Shown here piece after piece: positions 31,701 to 40,891 of a stretch of 64,000 bases of DNA. The notes under the pieces were generated by a model. It saw nothing but the letters and a program-made list of their open reading frames with translations, did not search any database and was not told the origin of the DNA. How positions within the stretch are numbered: position 1 is the first letter of the stretch; each line of letters begins with the position of its first letter. Location of the stretch: the NCBI GenBank assembly GCA_019448385.1, contig JAGTXO010000011.1:896001-960000 (forward strand). The letters are read 5' to 3'. A program made the translations under genes and the position numbers. The stretch comes from Diacronema lutheri (lineage: Eukaryota > Haptophyta > Pavlovophyceae > Pavlovales > Pavlovaceae).

Positions 31701-34700
31701 ACTGTGAGCACGTGCACGTCCACGCCGATCGCTGCGCTCAGCTCGTCGAGCGACAAAGCCTGCAGCGCCTCAGCCAGCGAGCCATCGCTGCCACTTTCCG
31801 CAGTAAATGCCTCGACGATGATTTCAATCGAGGCTGCCTTGAGCGAGACCACCTGCAGCGTAGAGCGAGCGCGCCGCCCGACTCGCGCAAGATCGTCGAG
31901 CAGCGCATCCGCCAGCGCAGGGCCGAATTCGTCGAGCGAAACCGCAAGGAGGAGCTGGATGAACTCGCGCGAGCCAGGAGGAGGCGGCGACTGCGGTGCT
32001 AACGGTGGCAACGGAGGCGCCGCCGGCGGCGACGGCGGCTGCGGCGGCGCAAACGGCAGGCTGGGCAATGGCGGACCTGGCTGCGAACCAGGCGCGGGTG
32101 GCGAAAACGCGGAAGAGCCCGGAGGCGGCAAGTGTGGCGGGTTGGGTGGAGGGGGTAGCGGCGGCGGGCTGGGCGGCGGGCTAGGCAGAGGTACGCTGGG
32201 TGACGAAGGGCTTGGTGGTGGGCTGGGCGGAGGCGAGCTGGGCGGAGGAGGGCTCGGCGGTAGGCCAGGCGGAGGCGAGCTGGGCGGAGGAGGGCTCGGC
32301 GGTAGGCCAGGCGGAGGCGAGCTGGGCGGAGGAGGGCTCGGCGGTAGGCCAGGCGGAGGCGAGCTGGGCGGAGGAGGGCTCGGCGGTAGGCCAGGCGGAG
32401 GCGAGCTGGGCGGAGGAGGGCTCGGCGGTAGGCCAGGCGGAGGCGAGCTGGGCGGAGGAGGGCTCGGCGGTAGGCCAGGCGGAGGCGAGCTGGGCGGAGG
32501 AGGGCTCGGCGGTAGGCCAGGCGGAGGCGAGCTGGGCGGAGGCGGGCTCGGCGGTAGGCCAGGCGGAGGCGAGCTGGGCGGAGGAGGGCTCGGCGGTAGG
32601 CCAGGCGGAGGCGAGCTGGGCGGAGGAGGGCTCGGCGGTAGGCCAGGCGAAGGCGAACTGGACGGGTGAGGCGGCGGACTAGGCGGCAACGAGCCAGCCT
32701 GCGGCGGAGCCGACGATGGCACCGCGCTCGGAACCAGCGAGTGGGTCGGCAGCTGCGGCGCGACGCTGAGCGCAAATGCGACCGCAGACGATGGCACGCT
32801 CGAAGGCAGCGCATACAGCGGCATCGACGCATGCTGCAACAAAGATGACGACGCCACCGCGGTCGGAACCAGCGAGAGGGTCGACGGCAGCCGCGGCGCG
32901 ACGCTGAGCGCAAATGCGACCGCAGACGATGGCACGCTCGAAGGCAGCGCATACAGCGGCATCGACGCATGCTGCAACAAAGATGACGACGCCACCGCGG
33001 TCGGAACCAGCGAGAGGGTCGACGGCGGCTGCGGCGCGACGCTGAGCGCAAATGCGACCGCAGACGATGGCGCATTCGAAGGCAGCGCATACAGTGGCAT
33101 CGACGCATGCTGCAACGGCACTCTTGCCGGCAGCAATGATGACGATGCCACCGCGCTCGGAACCAGCGAGTGGGTCGACGGCAGCTGCGGCGCGACGCTG
33201 AGCGCAAATGCGACCGCAGACGATGGCACGCTCGAAGGCAGCGCATACAGCGGCATCGACGCATGCTGCAACGGCACGCTTGCCGGCAGCAATGATGACG
33301 ATGCCACCGCGCTCGGAACCAGCGAGTGGGTCGACGGCAGCTGCGGCGCGACGCTGAGCGCAAATGCGACCGCAGACGATGGCACGCTCGAAGGCAGCGC
33401 ATACAGCGGCATCGACGCATGCTGCAACAAAGATGACGACACAACCGCGGTCGGAACCAGCGAGTGGGTCGACGGCAGCTGCGGCGCGACGCTGAGCGCA
33501 AATGCGACCGCAGACGATGGCGCACTCGAAGGCAGCGCATACAGCGGCATCGACGCATGCTGCAACGGCACGCTTGCCGGCAGCAATGATGACGACACCA
33601 CCGCCCTCGAAACCAGCGAGTGGGTTGACGGCAGCTGCGGCGCGACGCTGAGCGCAAATGCGACCGCAGACGATGGCGCACTCGAAGGCAGCGCATACAG
33701 TGGCATCGACGCATGCTGCAACGGCACTCTTGCCGGCAGCAATGATGACGATGCCACCGCGCTCGGAACCAGCGAGTGGGTCGACGGCAGCTGCGGCGCG
33801 ACGCTGAGCGCAAATGCGACCGCAGACGATGGCGCACTCGAAGGCAGCGCATACAGCGGCATCGACGCACGCTGCAACGGCACGCTTGCCGGCAGCAATG
33901 ATGACGACACCACCGCCCTCGAAACCAGCGAGTGGGTTGACGGCAGCTGCGGCGCGACGCTGAGCGCAAATGCGACCGCAGACGATGGCGCGCTCGAAGG
34001 CAGCGCATACAGCGGCATCGACGCATGCTGCAACGGCACGCTTGCCGGCAGCAATGATGACGACACCACCGCCCTCGAGAACGGGATGTTCGATGGCCGC
34101 TCCGAGAACGTTGCCAACAATGCACGCATTGAGCCCGGCTTGGGCAGCGTGCTGAGCAGGGCGAAAGGCGCTTGTAAAGGTGGGAAACCACCTGCTGGCG
34201 GCGGCGGCGCGCTTGTGGAATGCGACGATGGCGGCGAGCCTTGGTGCCAAGGCGTCGTCGCGATCATTACGTGACCGTTCAGCGCGGTCGGCTTCGAAAC
34301 GCCTGTAGGTGGCAAAGCGGCGCCGACGAGCGGTGGCCACACCCAGTCGACGATCTCGTTGTGCACCATGAAGGTGAGGAGCAGGATATACTCGCCCTCC
34401 TGCGCGCCCTTGCCCTCGACCGCAAGCCACAGCCGCCGGCCGGGCCACAGCTCAATCTGGCTGGCGATGAGCGAGTGAGTCGGCGAGCACCCTTCCGGCG
34501 CCTCGCTCGGGTCGGCGAGGTCGTCGCTCTGCGCAAGGATGCTGCCGCCCTCCGCAGGGCAACCATCGTACGCGTAGAGCAGCGTGTCGAAGCTCGAGCC
34601 GCACGTCGACGCGTAAAACTCGACGGTCATCGTTGGCGCGCCTTCCGGGTGCACGTAAGTAGACCAGTGCTCGCCCGATGGCTGGCCGCCCGCCGAAAGC

Positions 34701-35815
34701 GCACCGAGCGTGCTCCCTCGCACAGAGCTCGCCGGCGCGATCTGGCCCACCACGTTGACGTTGGCGCAGGCGTTCCACGCCGGCCCGCCGTACGGCGCGA
34801 TGCTTGGCGCGATGCTCGGTGGCGGCTGCGGCTTTGGCGGCCTCGGCACGGACGGCGGAGCCGACGGCGGCGGAGTTGGCAGCGGCAGCAGAGGCCGAGC
34901 GAGCTCGCACGCGAAGGCGCGCACGCTCACGCACGGCGCGTTCTCATACTCGCCCGCGGCCGAGAGCAGCAGGCAGTTGCCGCCCTCCGCTGTCGGAAAG
35001 TCGCGCGCGAACGGCAGGAAGCCCGCGAGCTTGCCTTCCGCATCCAAAAAGAGGCCCGTCCAGTTGGTCGCGCCGCGCGGCCGCCGATCGGCTCCAACCC
35101 ACGAGCCGTTGATGCCAAGGAGCGGCAGGCCGCCCGGCTGCCCGCTCAGCTGGCTCCGGACCACATCGATCTCAAGCGCGTCGTGCGGTAGCCACAGCTT
35201 GCCGACGTCTTGTGTCCTCGCACCAAACAGCGCACACGCGCCGTTCGCCGCGTCAAAGTCGGTCGCGGACGACGCGTTGAAGTGGAAGACGCACGCGGGC
35301 ACGCCTTCACGCGTGACGTAGACGCTCGGCACGGGCAGCGCGGTGCACGACGCGCTGAGCAACGGCAGCTGCGGCGGCGTCGGCAGGCTTGGAGACGAAA
35401 GCAACGTCGGCGGGCTTGCTGGGCTCGAGTCCGCGAGGCTCGCTCTGGATGGGCCCAAGCCGGCCAAGCTCGGGTTCGGGCCCGGGCTCGGCCTCAGGTC
35501 CAAGCCCTGGTAAGGCAGGTGCACATGCCACGCGCACGCAGCGCGCGCGCTAAGCGCAAGCCCAGCGAGCAGCACGATCGCACGCGGAGCGCGCGCGGCG
35601 CGTACGCCCAGCGCGGCGCGCCGCGCGGTGCTCGGCACGCTGCACGGCGCGGCATGCGGCGCCGTGCGCGCGCCGACCAGTCGGCTGTCTTGCCGGACGG
35701 CGTCAACTTGGTCCGGGCGAAGTAACGCACCAACGTTGTCACCCGGCGGGCGTGGTGGCCCCGCCGACGCGCCCGCGCTTCGCGCGCGCGAAGTGTCGCA
35801 CATCCACTGGCTCAT
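19789..35815 (-). CDS. giant polycystin-1-like receptor/channel (CTLD, extensin repeats, beta repeats, IPT, REJ, GPS, TM, EF-hand)
   Basis: About 5,211 codons. Exons 35815-20813, 20702-20556, 20380-20053 and 19947-19789 (TGA at 19791-19789); introns 20703-20812, 20381-20555 and 19948-20052, phases 2, 2, 0. Order: hydrophobic signal or anchor (near residue 80), C-type lectin-like domain (160-310), PPC-like beta domain (350-450), nine 46-52-residue repeats (575-1030), SPPPP array (1030-1240), nine beta repeats each with LCYRF-like cores (1450-2375), five IPT/TIG domains (2380-2905), REJ region (3015-3620), GPS (CHFWHEADARWATDGC...CACDHLTDFAGV, about 3945). Then a first TM helix, two more, a long Pro/Ala tail, two EF-hands (YDKRGNGSLQG, LDTDGSGAVEF), and final TM helices. 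This is the polycystin-1/REJ plan without a visible PLAT domain. The reading frame shifts by one base near 24935. A long cytosolic-looking N-terminus precedes the signal, so the start is uncertain. Confidence 0.75.
21319..21690 (-). repeat. perfect 186-bp tandem duplication in Pro-rich coding region
   Basis: Two adjacent copies, 21319-21504 and 21505-21690, appear identical base for base. Each encodes 62 residues (ASASVATAAAQVAAPLARL, then a His/Pro-rich stretch). Lack of divergence points to a recent duplication or active homogenisation. Confidence 0.85.
32215..32660 (-). repeat. 42-bp minisatellite encoding SPPPPSSPPPGLPP
   Basis: About ten and a half near-perfect copies of a 42-bp unit encoding the 14-residue Ser-Pro module GLPPSPPPPSSPPP in the polycystin-like gene. 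Ser followed by several Pro is the classic extensin-type O-glycosylation context, so this segment is probably a rigid glycosylated stalk. The unit is a multiple of three, so copy-number change keeps the frame. Confidence 0.9.
32728..34100 (-). repeat. nine-copy 138/156-bp tandem repeat encoding a Ser/Ala/Leu module
   Basis: Nine tandem units in the polycystin-like gene. Long units are 156 bp (52 residues, core ASMPLYALPSSAPSSAVAFA) and short units lack the PASVPLQ segment (46 residues). Copies differ at few sites and long and short types alternate irregularly, as expected of unequal exchange. All lengths are multiples of three. Confidence 0.88.
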
Positions 35816-35837
35816 CCCACCGACGCGCCCGGGCAGG

Positions 35838-35869
35838 CCCAAGAATAGCCTTTCGAAGCTATTCTTGGG
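35838..35869. repeat. perfect 12-bp inverted repeat (hairpin)
   Basis: CCCAAGAATAGC at 35838-35849 and its exact reverse complement at 35858-35869, with an 8-base spacer that itself contains the palindrome TTCGAA. It sits just upstream of the polycystin-like start and at the left edge of an AT-rich island that precedes a helicase fossil. Confidence 0.85.
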
Positions 35870-36000
35870 GCAAGGCAATATGACGTCGGTGAATTGTTTT
35901 CATTTTCTCACATATGATTTTATGGGTAACCTTTTTTTTTATAGCAGAGCTGGCACAAATTTTAAAAAGGAAATATATTCGAATTCCTTTTGAATGTCCG
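35870..36000. other. AT-rich island
   Basis: About 130 bp that is clearly AT-rich, with T and A runs at about 35930-35942 and 35961-35982, in a window that is otherwise roughly 70% GC. It contrasts with both neighbours and is likely foreign or a remnant of an inserted element. No gene fits inside. Confidence 0.75.
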
Positions 36001-36335
36001 CGTGGACGGCTGCTCTAGTGCGTGGGCGCGGCGCGGGCACGGGCGAGGATTGCACGATGGTCATTCCAAGCGTGGACCACGTCTCGCCAGATAACAACAC
36101 GTTCGGCTTTACCTGGACGCGCCATCATGCATTCCTCCGTCTGGCGCAATGCATCGGCGATGCCGATCAACAAGGCGCAGGGGCACACGCTTGAGTGCGC
36201 GGGCGTGTGGCTCGCCGATCCGTGCTTCACGCACGGCCTGTTGTACGTCGCCGCCTCGCGCGTGGCCCATCCGTCGCACACCCGCTTCGCATTCAACCCA
36301 GACGGCGTCACGCGCAACCTCATTCCTCCATGAGG
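36001..36335 (+). mobile_element. PIF1/Helitron-type helicase C-terminal fragment (fossil)
   Basis: About 110 codons match the C-terminal end of PIF1-like SF1B helicases: an IPSVDHVSPDN block, then INKAQGHTLE and HGLLYVAASR, the last two being the conserved late helicase motifs. Such domains occur in cellular PIF1, in Helitron transposases and in some large DNA elements. The isolated position next to an AT-rich island and the lack of the rest of the helicase point to a mobile-element relic, most simply a Helitron. It looks broken, with at least one break, and both ends are missing. I see no full element boundaries. Confidence 0.6.
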
Positions 36336-36449
36336 AGGGCGGCGCGCGAGCGAAGGGCGGTGGCATTGTCTGGCGTGCGCGATGGTCGCCGCGCTGGGCG
36401 CGGCGCTGGGCGCAGGGTGAGAGGCGGACGACATGGTGGGCGCAACCCC

Positions 36450-36830
36450 GCGGAGCGCGACGTTAGCCGTCGCGGTCGGTCGTCGCGACGAGGCTGAGCG
36501 GCGGTCGGATGAACGTCGCGAAGCTAGTGCACGCATGGTGTGGCTCGCAAGTGCGCGGCCGGACGCAGAGCCACACCTTGCGCGTGCGCGTGCGCGCGCG
36601 CGGCCGCGCGCAGGTCACTTGCGACGATCGTCACTTGCGACGTGCGCCGCCGTAGGCATGCGCGGCTGCGTGGCGCGTGCGCGACCGCGACGGTCGTCTC
36701 GCCGGATGAGCGCGACGAGGCTGAGCGGCGCGCCGCCGCGGTCGGTCGTTGCGAGGCGCGCGTTGGGGAAGCGTTTTATACACCTCATGCTTCGTTCGTC
36801 GCGCCTCGCCCTGGTGCCACGCACCGAGCG
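36450..36830. pseudogene. rearranged partial copies of the F-box gene
   Basis: The ATTDR-GAPLSLVAL coding segment of the intact F-box gene recurs in degenerate form at about 36715-36775 and more weakly at 36465-36520 on the minus strand. Another part of that gene recurs in inverted orientation as a 34-bp perfect inverted repeat (36537-36570 against 36979-37012). None of these copies has an F-box, so they are fragments. Confidence 0.6.
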
Positions 36831-36842
36831 TGGATGTCATTG

Positions 36843-37277
36843 TTAGCCGGCGGCCACGACGCACTGCGATGCCGAAGGGTATGGCTGGGCCGATTGGGCG
36901 GGACGCGGCGTCGTTACGTCCACCAACCACGCGCACAGGTGCATGTGCGGCCCGTCGAGCGGCACCGAATCAACGACGCTCTGCGTCCGGCCGCGCACTT
37001 GCGAGCCACACCTTGCGCACGCGCCACGCTGGTGAAACACGCGCCGGCTGTAGCTGCGCCTGAGCGCGACGAGGCTGAGCGGCGCGCCGTCGCGGTCGGT
37101 CGTCGCGATGCGCGCGTCGGCGGCGAGACGTTGCCAGAAAGCCATCCGGTCAACGTCGGCGCAGAGCTGCTTGCACGTACACTCGACGAGCCGGACGGCG
37201 CCGACGGCGTCGAGTTTGCTCACGATGAGCTGGAGGACCTCGGGCGGGAGGGAAGGGAGCTGCAGGGCCTCAGCCAT
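36843..37277 (-). CDS. small F-box protein
   Basis: 144 codons, ATG at 37277. The N-terminus is an F-box (LPSLPPEVLQLIVSKLDAVG, then VRLVECTCKQLC and MAFWQRLA), the Skp1-binding motif of SCF ubiquitin ligases. Next comes RIATTDRDGAPLSLVALRR and a possible small zinc site (CARCGSQ with later His and Cys). No substrate-binding repeats (LRR, WD40 or Kelch) follow. Partial copies of the same sequence lie immediately downstream (36460-36830) and one is inverted, so this is one member of a local, rearranging cluster and may itself be cut short. Confidence 0.6.
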   Translation of the reverse strand: MAEALQLPSLPPEVLQLIVSKLDAVGAVRLVECTCKQLCADVDRMAFWQRLAADARIATTDRDGAPLSLVALRRSYSRRVFHQRGACARCGSQVRGRTQSVVDSVPLDGPHMHLCAWLVDVTTPRPAQSAQPYPSASQCVVAAG

Positions 37278-38138
37278 CTTCAATCCTTTTCGAATCGAGC
37301 CCCGTTTCAGTTTCGTCTGCGGTGGATCGAGAGGCGTGGACAGTTCCCGCCAGCCAAGGATGCCGTCTCTCCCTCCGCCGGCCGGCCAGACGACAAGGAA
37401 GACCGTCCCGCACGACACGCGCGACGAGCATGGGCACCGCAGGGGCTCGCGGCAGGTACGCGCCTACCCGGCGCTGCTCCCATCGTGGTGTCGTGCCCAT
37501 CCATTTTGCAACGCGAGCCGCTCCCGCGCCCTCACGCGCCGGCCGTTTGTTGCCCTCCGCGCGAGCCTCGCGCGACCGTGGCGCGGAGCGCCAACCGCGC
37601 CCCAATGGCGCGCCGCGCCGCCCGCTGCGCGAAGGGTGAGTTCGTCGGTGACGTCGACGAGCGCGAGGAGTTTGACGAGGTTGTCAGCCCCCGCTCGTCC
37701 GCCGACTCGGAGCGCGAACACCACGAATGAGGGAGCGCAGTCACCGCCATGACTTGCAAGAAACACCGTGCGCACGCCTTCTCCGCCTCGAACGGCTTGT
37801 CAGCACGATATGCAAGCGCGTCTTGTCGAATGTACGGCTGGTCGGCGCACCCAACGCGCACCTACACGGCCGTTGGCCGTTGGGGGGGGGGGGGGGGGGG
37901 GGGGAGGGGGGGGGGGGGGAAGGGGGGGGGGGGGGGAAGGGGGGGGGGGGGGGGGGGGGGGGAGGGGGGGGATGGCGCTGGGGCTTCTGATCTGATCGCT
38001 GTCGCCCCCGCTCACCCGAAATTTGAGTTTGACTTTGGTGGCTACTCGGCGCCCGTCTGTCGTGCTGACTCTAAAGCGTCGTTACTCGTTACCTATCCGA
38101 TCCGTGAGTATCGTGAGTATTCCATAGTCCAGAGCAGA
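37278..38138. other. intergenic region with 90-bp G-rich tract
   Basis: Between the divergent F-box and CS-domain genes. 37882-37971 is almost pure G with a few A. Frames run open through it, giving glycine runs, but these are compositional. The first 600 bp look random in all frames. The 120 bp before the CS-domain ATG are less GC-rich and contain two copies of GTGAGTAT (38104 and 38114 area). Confidence 0.5.
37882..37971. repeat. G-rich homopolymeric tract
   Basis: About 90 bases, all G apart from a few scattered A. It is capable of G-quadruplex formation on the plus strand, upstream of the CS-domain gene. Its exact length is unreliable. Confidence 0.9.
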
Positions 38139-39164
38139 ATGGCGTCTGGAGTGGAGACCTTCGAGTTCGTCTGGGTGCCCGCCGACTCGTCGGTCGACCT
38201 GAGCGTGCGTTCGGCCGAGGCGGGCTGGGCGGGTGACCAGCTGCCTGAGCTATTGCGCGCTGCATTCGCCGGCGGCACCATGGGTGAGCAGGCCGTGCGC
38301 GCGCACGCGCGCAGGCACCTGGGCGAGCGGGCGAGCAAGCTCGACATTGGCAACTTTCGTGCGGCTGTGGCCAAGGGCGTCGTCGAGACGTTCACGCTCG
38401 TGCACGCGTGCGAAGAGAATGGACACGAGGGCGTCTTTGCCTACCTCGACGAGTGCGCGCTGCTCAAGGCGCTGCCGCGCAACGAGCGTGCGTGCTCGCT
38501 CGCGCGCGCCTGTGGTTTTGACGGCGCTGCGTTCCACGGCGACGTGTTCGTCGGGCGCGTTCGAATGAGTCCCGAGCCGTCGCGCAACGCGAGCTTTGGC
38601 CTCGCAGAGATGGCGAGCGATGCACTTTGGCTCCGTCGCGCGCCAGCAGACAACGCGGCGTGGAGCCTCGAGATGGCGCGTGTCGGCGAAGCGATCGAGC
38701 GCAACCGGCGCGCGCGTGACGCGCAGGCCTCCGGCACGGCGCGTGGTGCGAGCGATGGTGACGCTCGGGCGCACGACGCCGATCCTGCGCAAGGCGCTGC
38801 CGACGGTGAGCGCGCCTTTTGGTGGGCGCAGGACGGGGCCGATGTCGAGGTGCGCGTACGGCTGCCCAATGGCGTGCGCGCGCGCGACCTCGACGTCGAG
38901 CTGAGATCTGAGGCGCTGCGCTGCGGCGTGCGTGGGCGCACGGAGCCGCTCTTCCGCGCCGATGCGCTCTACGCGCCCATCCGCGCGGGCGAGAGCACGT
39001 GGGAAGTGTGCGAAGCCGACGCGAGCGACGTAGCGGCGGGGGCGCGCGCCGACGCCCGCATGCTGGTGCTCACGCTCGCAAAGGCAGACGGCGAGGCGTA
39101 CTGGCCGCAGCTGCGACGTGACTCCGCCGGGCGCCGGAGCGGGCAAGGCGAAAAAAACATTTGA
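38139..39164 (+). CDS. CS-domain (NudC/p23-type) protein
   Basis: Intronless, 341 codons from the ATG at 38139. The frame is open upstream only through the poly-G tract. The C-terminal third is a CS domain: FWWAQDGADVEVRVRLP, then LDVELRSEALRCGV, LYAPIRAGESTWEV and a final LVLTLAKADGEAYWPQL. NudC and p23 CS domains bind Hsp90 or folding clients. The N-terminal 180 residues form a separate alpha/beta domain (FEFVWVPADSSVDL; KGVVETFTLVHACEENGHEG; LKALPRNERACSLARACGFDGAAFHGDV). I recall such segments in algal MYND/CS proteins but cannot name them firmly. A co-chaperone or dynein-related scaffold role is the best guess. Confidence 0.7.
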   Translation: MASGVETFEFVWVPADSSVDLSVRSAEAGWAGDQLPELLRAAFAGGTMGEQAVRAHARRHLGERASKLDIGNFRAAVAKGVVETFTLVHACEENGHEGVFAYLDECALLKALPRNERACSLARACGFDGAAFHGDVFVGRVRMSPEPSRNASFGLAEMASDALWLRRAPADNAAWSLEMARVGEAIERNRRARDAQASGTARGASDGDARAHDADPAQGAADGERAFWWAQDGADVEVRVRLPNGVRARDLDVELRSEALRCGVRGRTEPLFRADALYAPIRAGESTWEVCEADASDVAAGARADARMLVLTLAKADGEAYWPQLRRDSAGRRSGQGEKNI

Positions 39165-39266
39165 AATTTACCCATTAATTTTAACAGCTATGGAGAACCG
39201 ATCTGAGATCTCAACCCGTCCGAACGGCCGGGTGCACGCGCAGCGACGCACTCGCAGCGACACACC

Positions 39267-40891
39267 ATGCAGGCCTTCGGATCGCCGGCCGACGCCCTCC
39301 CGTCCACATTTCCGCCGACCCACACCGTCCGTCTGCAGCTCAAAAACCCAACGGAGCACGCCCTCCCCGTGAGGGAAGCGATGCCGCTTGCGCCATTCAC
39401 TCCGCCGTGGAGCATCATGCTTGGCGAGCACGCGTCGTATGCCGGCTGGCACCAGGAGGGCGTAGAGTATGACATCAGCGACAACCGTGACGACGAACCC
39501 AGCGCGATCAAGTTCAACCGCATGCGCTGGATCCAGCCGAAAACTCTCACTCCAAGCGACGGCGTTTGCCCGTCGGCCTTCAAAGCTGGCGGCATGGCGC
39601 ATGTCGCGCTGCCTGCCGCGGCGGGCATGCGATTCCAGTCCGACGACCTCGTCGAGCTCAGGCAATGCCAGCCGCCTTCCGAGGACGATGAGGACGGTGA
39701 TGCAGTCGAAGACCACCTGTACCTTCGCGTCAAGAAGCACGATGATGCCTCGCGCATGGCCGAGCTTGTGCCCGTGCGCCTCTGGCGTGGCGGGTCACAG
39801 CACAAGAACGACGGTTTGTACGTCCAGCTCGTGACACAGTCCGGTGAGACGCGCGTTGAGCACGTGACGCCGTCCAAGCCGCTCTGCCTCTCTGACGATG
39901 AGCTGCACGTCAGCAAGGTCGTGAACATCTCCGCACTGTGGCGAGACGAGCGTGAGCTCGAGGTTGTGCACCTCAAGCTCAAGGCCAAGAGGAACCCCTT
40001 GCCTGGGCTGCTCATGGCGCTCGCCGCGCCTCCGCCCCTCTCGGTACAGCCCACAGCGCCGAGCAAGGCGCCAAACGAAGTGGAGCAGCGCCTTAGCCTG
40101 CTCGAGGCCGAGGTGAGCTACCTTCGCGCAGAGATCGACAGCGGCCGCAAGCGCAGGGCGCGCGACGACGATGACGTCGGCTCGTCGCGCAATGCAGAGC
40201 GCCTGGGCGGGCCGTTTTGTCTGCCACTCCCGGCCTCAACGGCGCCAAGCTCTCTCCCAGACGAAGAGCTCACGATCGCCGTCGAGCATTGGGGCGATGG
40301 CTTGCTCAAGCAGACGGCACATCCCACAGCCGAGGTTCGCGCCGCTAGTATTTATCGCGCGCCTTGCGCGCCTGCGTGCGCTGCTTCATGCACGCCGCGC
40401 ACGCCCTCGCTCACCGCGCTGCACAGGCGTCCCGCACGGCGACGACAACGACATTCTGCGATATCGACTCGCAGCTGCTGGATGAGATGGATCGCCTCCA
40501 CCTCGCGCCGGCAGCTTCGGTGCGGGCGGTGCCTGTTGGCGGCCATTCGACGACGACCACCACCACCACAAGCTTGATTGCCAAAAACAGGGTGCGCCGT
40601 TCGTGCAGCGCGCGCCGTGCGGCGCGTATATGATGACACTTGGCCGCCTGCTGTGTCCCGCAGCTGCAGGAATGGTGCATGCACCGCTCGCGCGGCTACG
40701 CGCTCCCAGTATACGACGAGCCAACGCCCGTGGACGGCGGGCGCGCCATGACGTGCCGGGTCACGATTCGTGATGCATGCGATCGTCTGGTCCTCAGCCT
40801 GGTCGGCGAGGCCGCAGTGTCCAAAAGGGGCGCCACCATGGCAGCCGCCGAGCAGGCGATGCACGCCGTGCAACAGATGGAGAGCACATGA
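39267..40891 (+). CDS. double-stranded RNA-binding domain protein, two introns
   Basis: Exons 39267-40334, 40427-40591 and 40664-40891; introns 40335-40426 (GTTCGC...ACAG) and 40592-40663 (GTGCGC...GCAG), both phase 0, 486 residues. The third exon encodes a dsRBD: SLIAKNR spliced to LQEWCMHRSRGYALPVYDE, then MTCRVTI and GEAAVSKRGATMAAAEQAMH, matching the alpha-beta-beta-beta-alpha fold and its C-terminal Ala-rich helix. Residues 20-250 form an unrecognised beta-rich domain. About 270-295 is a short coiled coil followed by a basic patch (GRKRRAR) that may be a nuclear signal. The gene could act in RNA silencing or editing, but no enzyme domain is present. Its last exon is repeated in tandem just downstream. 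Confidence 0.7.

Noticed and set aside
32215-34100. CRISPR-like array
   Set aside because: Repeats are direct, without unique spacers, lie in a coding region and belong to a eukaryotic gene.
31999-34448. Alternative minus-strand frames and a plus-strand Gly-rich frame through the repeat arrays
   Set aside because: Repeat units are multiples of three and lack stops in most frames, so every frame is open. Only the frame continuous with the lectin and beta domains makes a sensible protein.
37420-37775. Minus-strand open frame of about 100 codons before the CS-domain gene
   Set aside because: It lacks an ATG at a sensible place, a domain or splice support, and composition explains it.
37749-38138. 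N-terminal extension of the CS-domain protein through the poly-G tract
   Set aside because: It would encode a long Gly run from a homopolymer of uncertain length. The ATG at 38139 starts the conserved-looking region.
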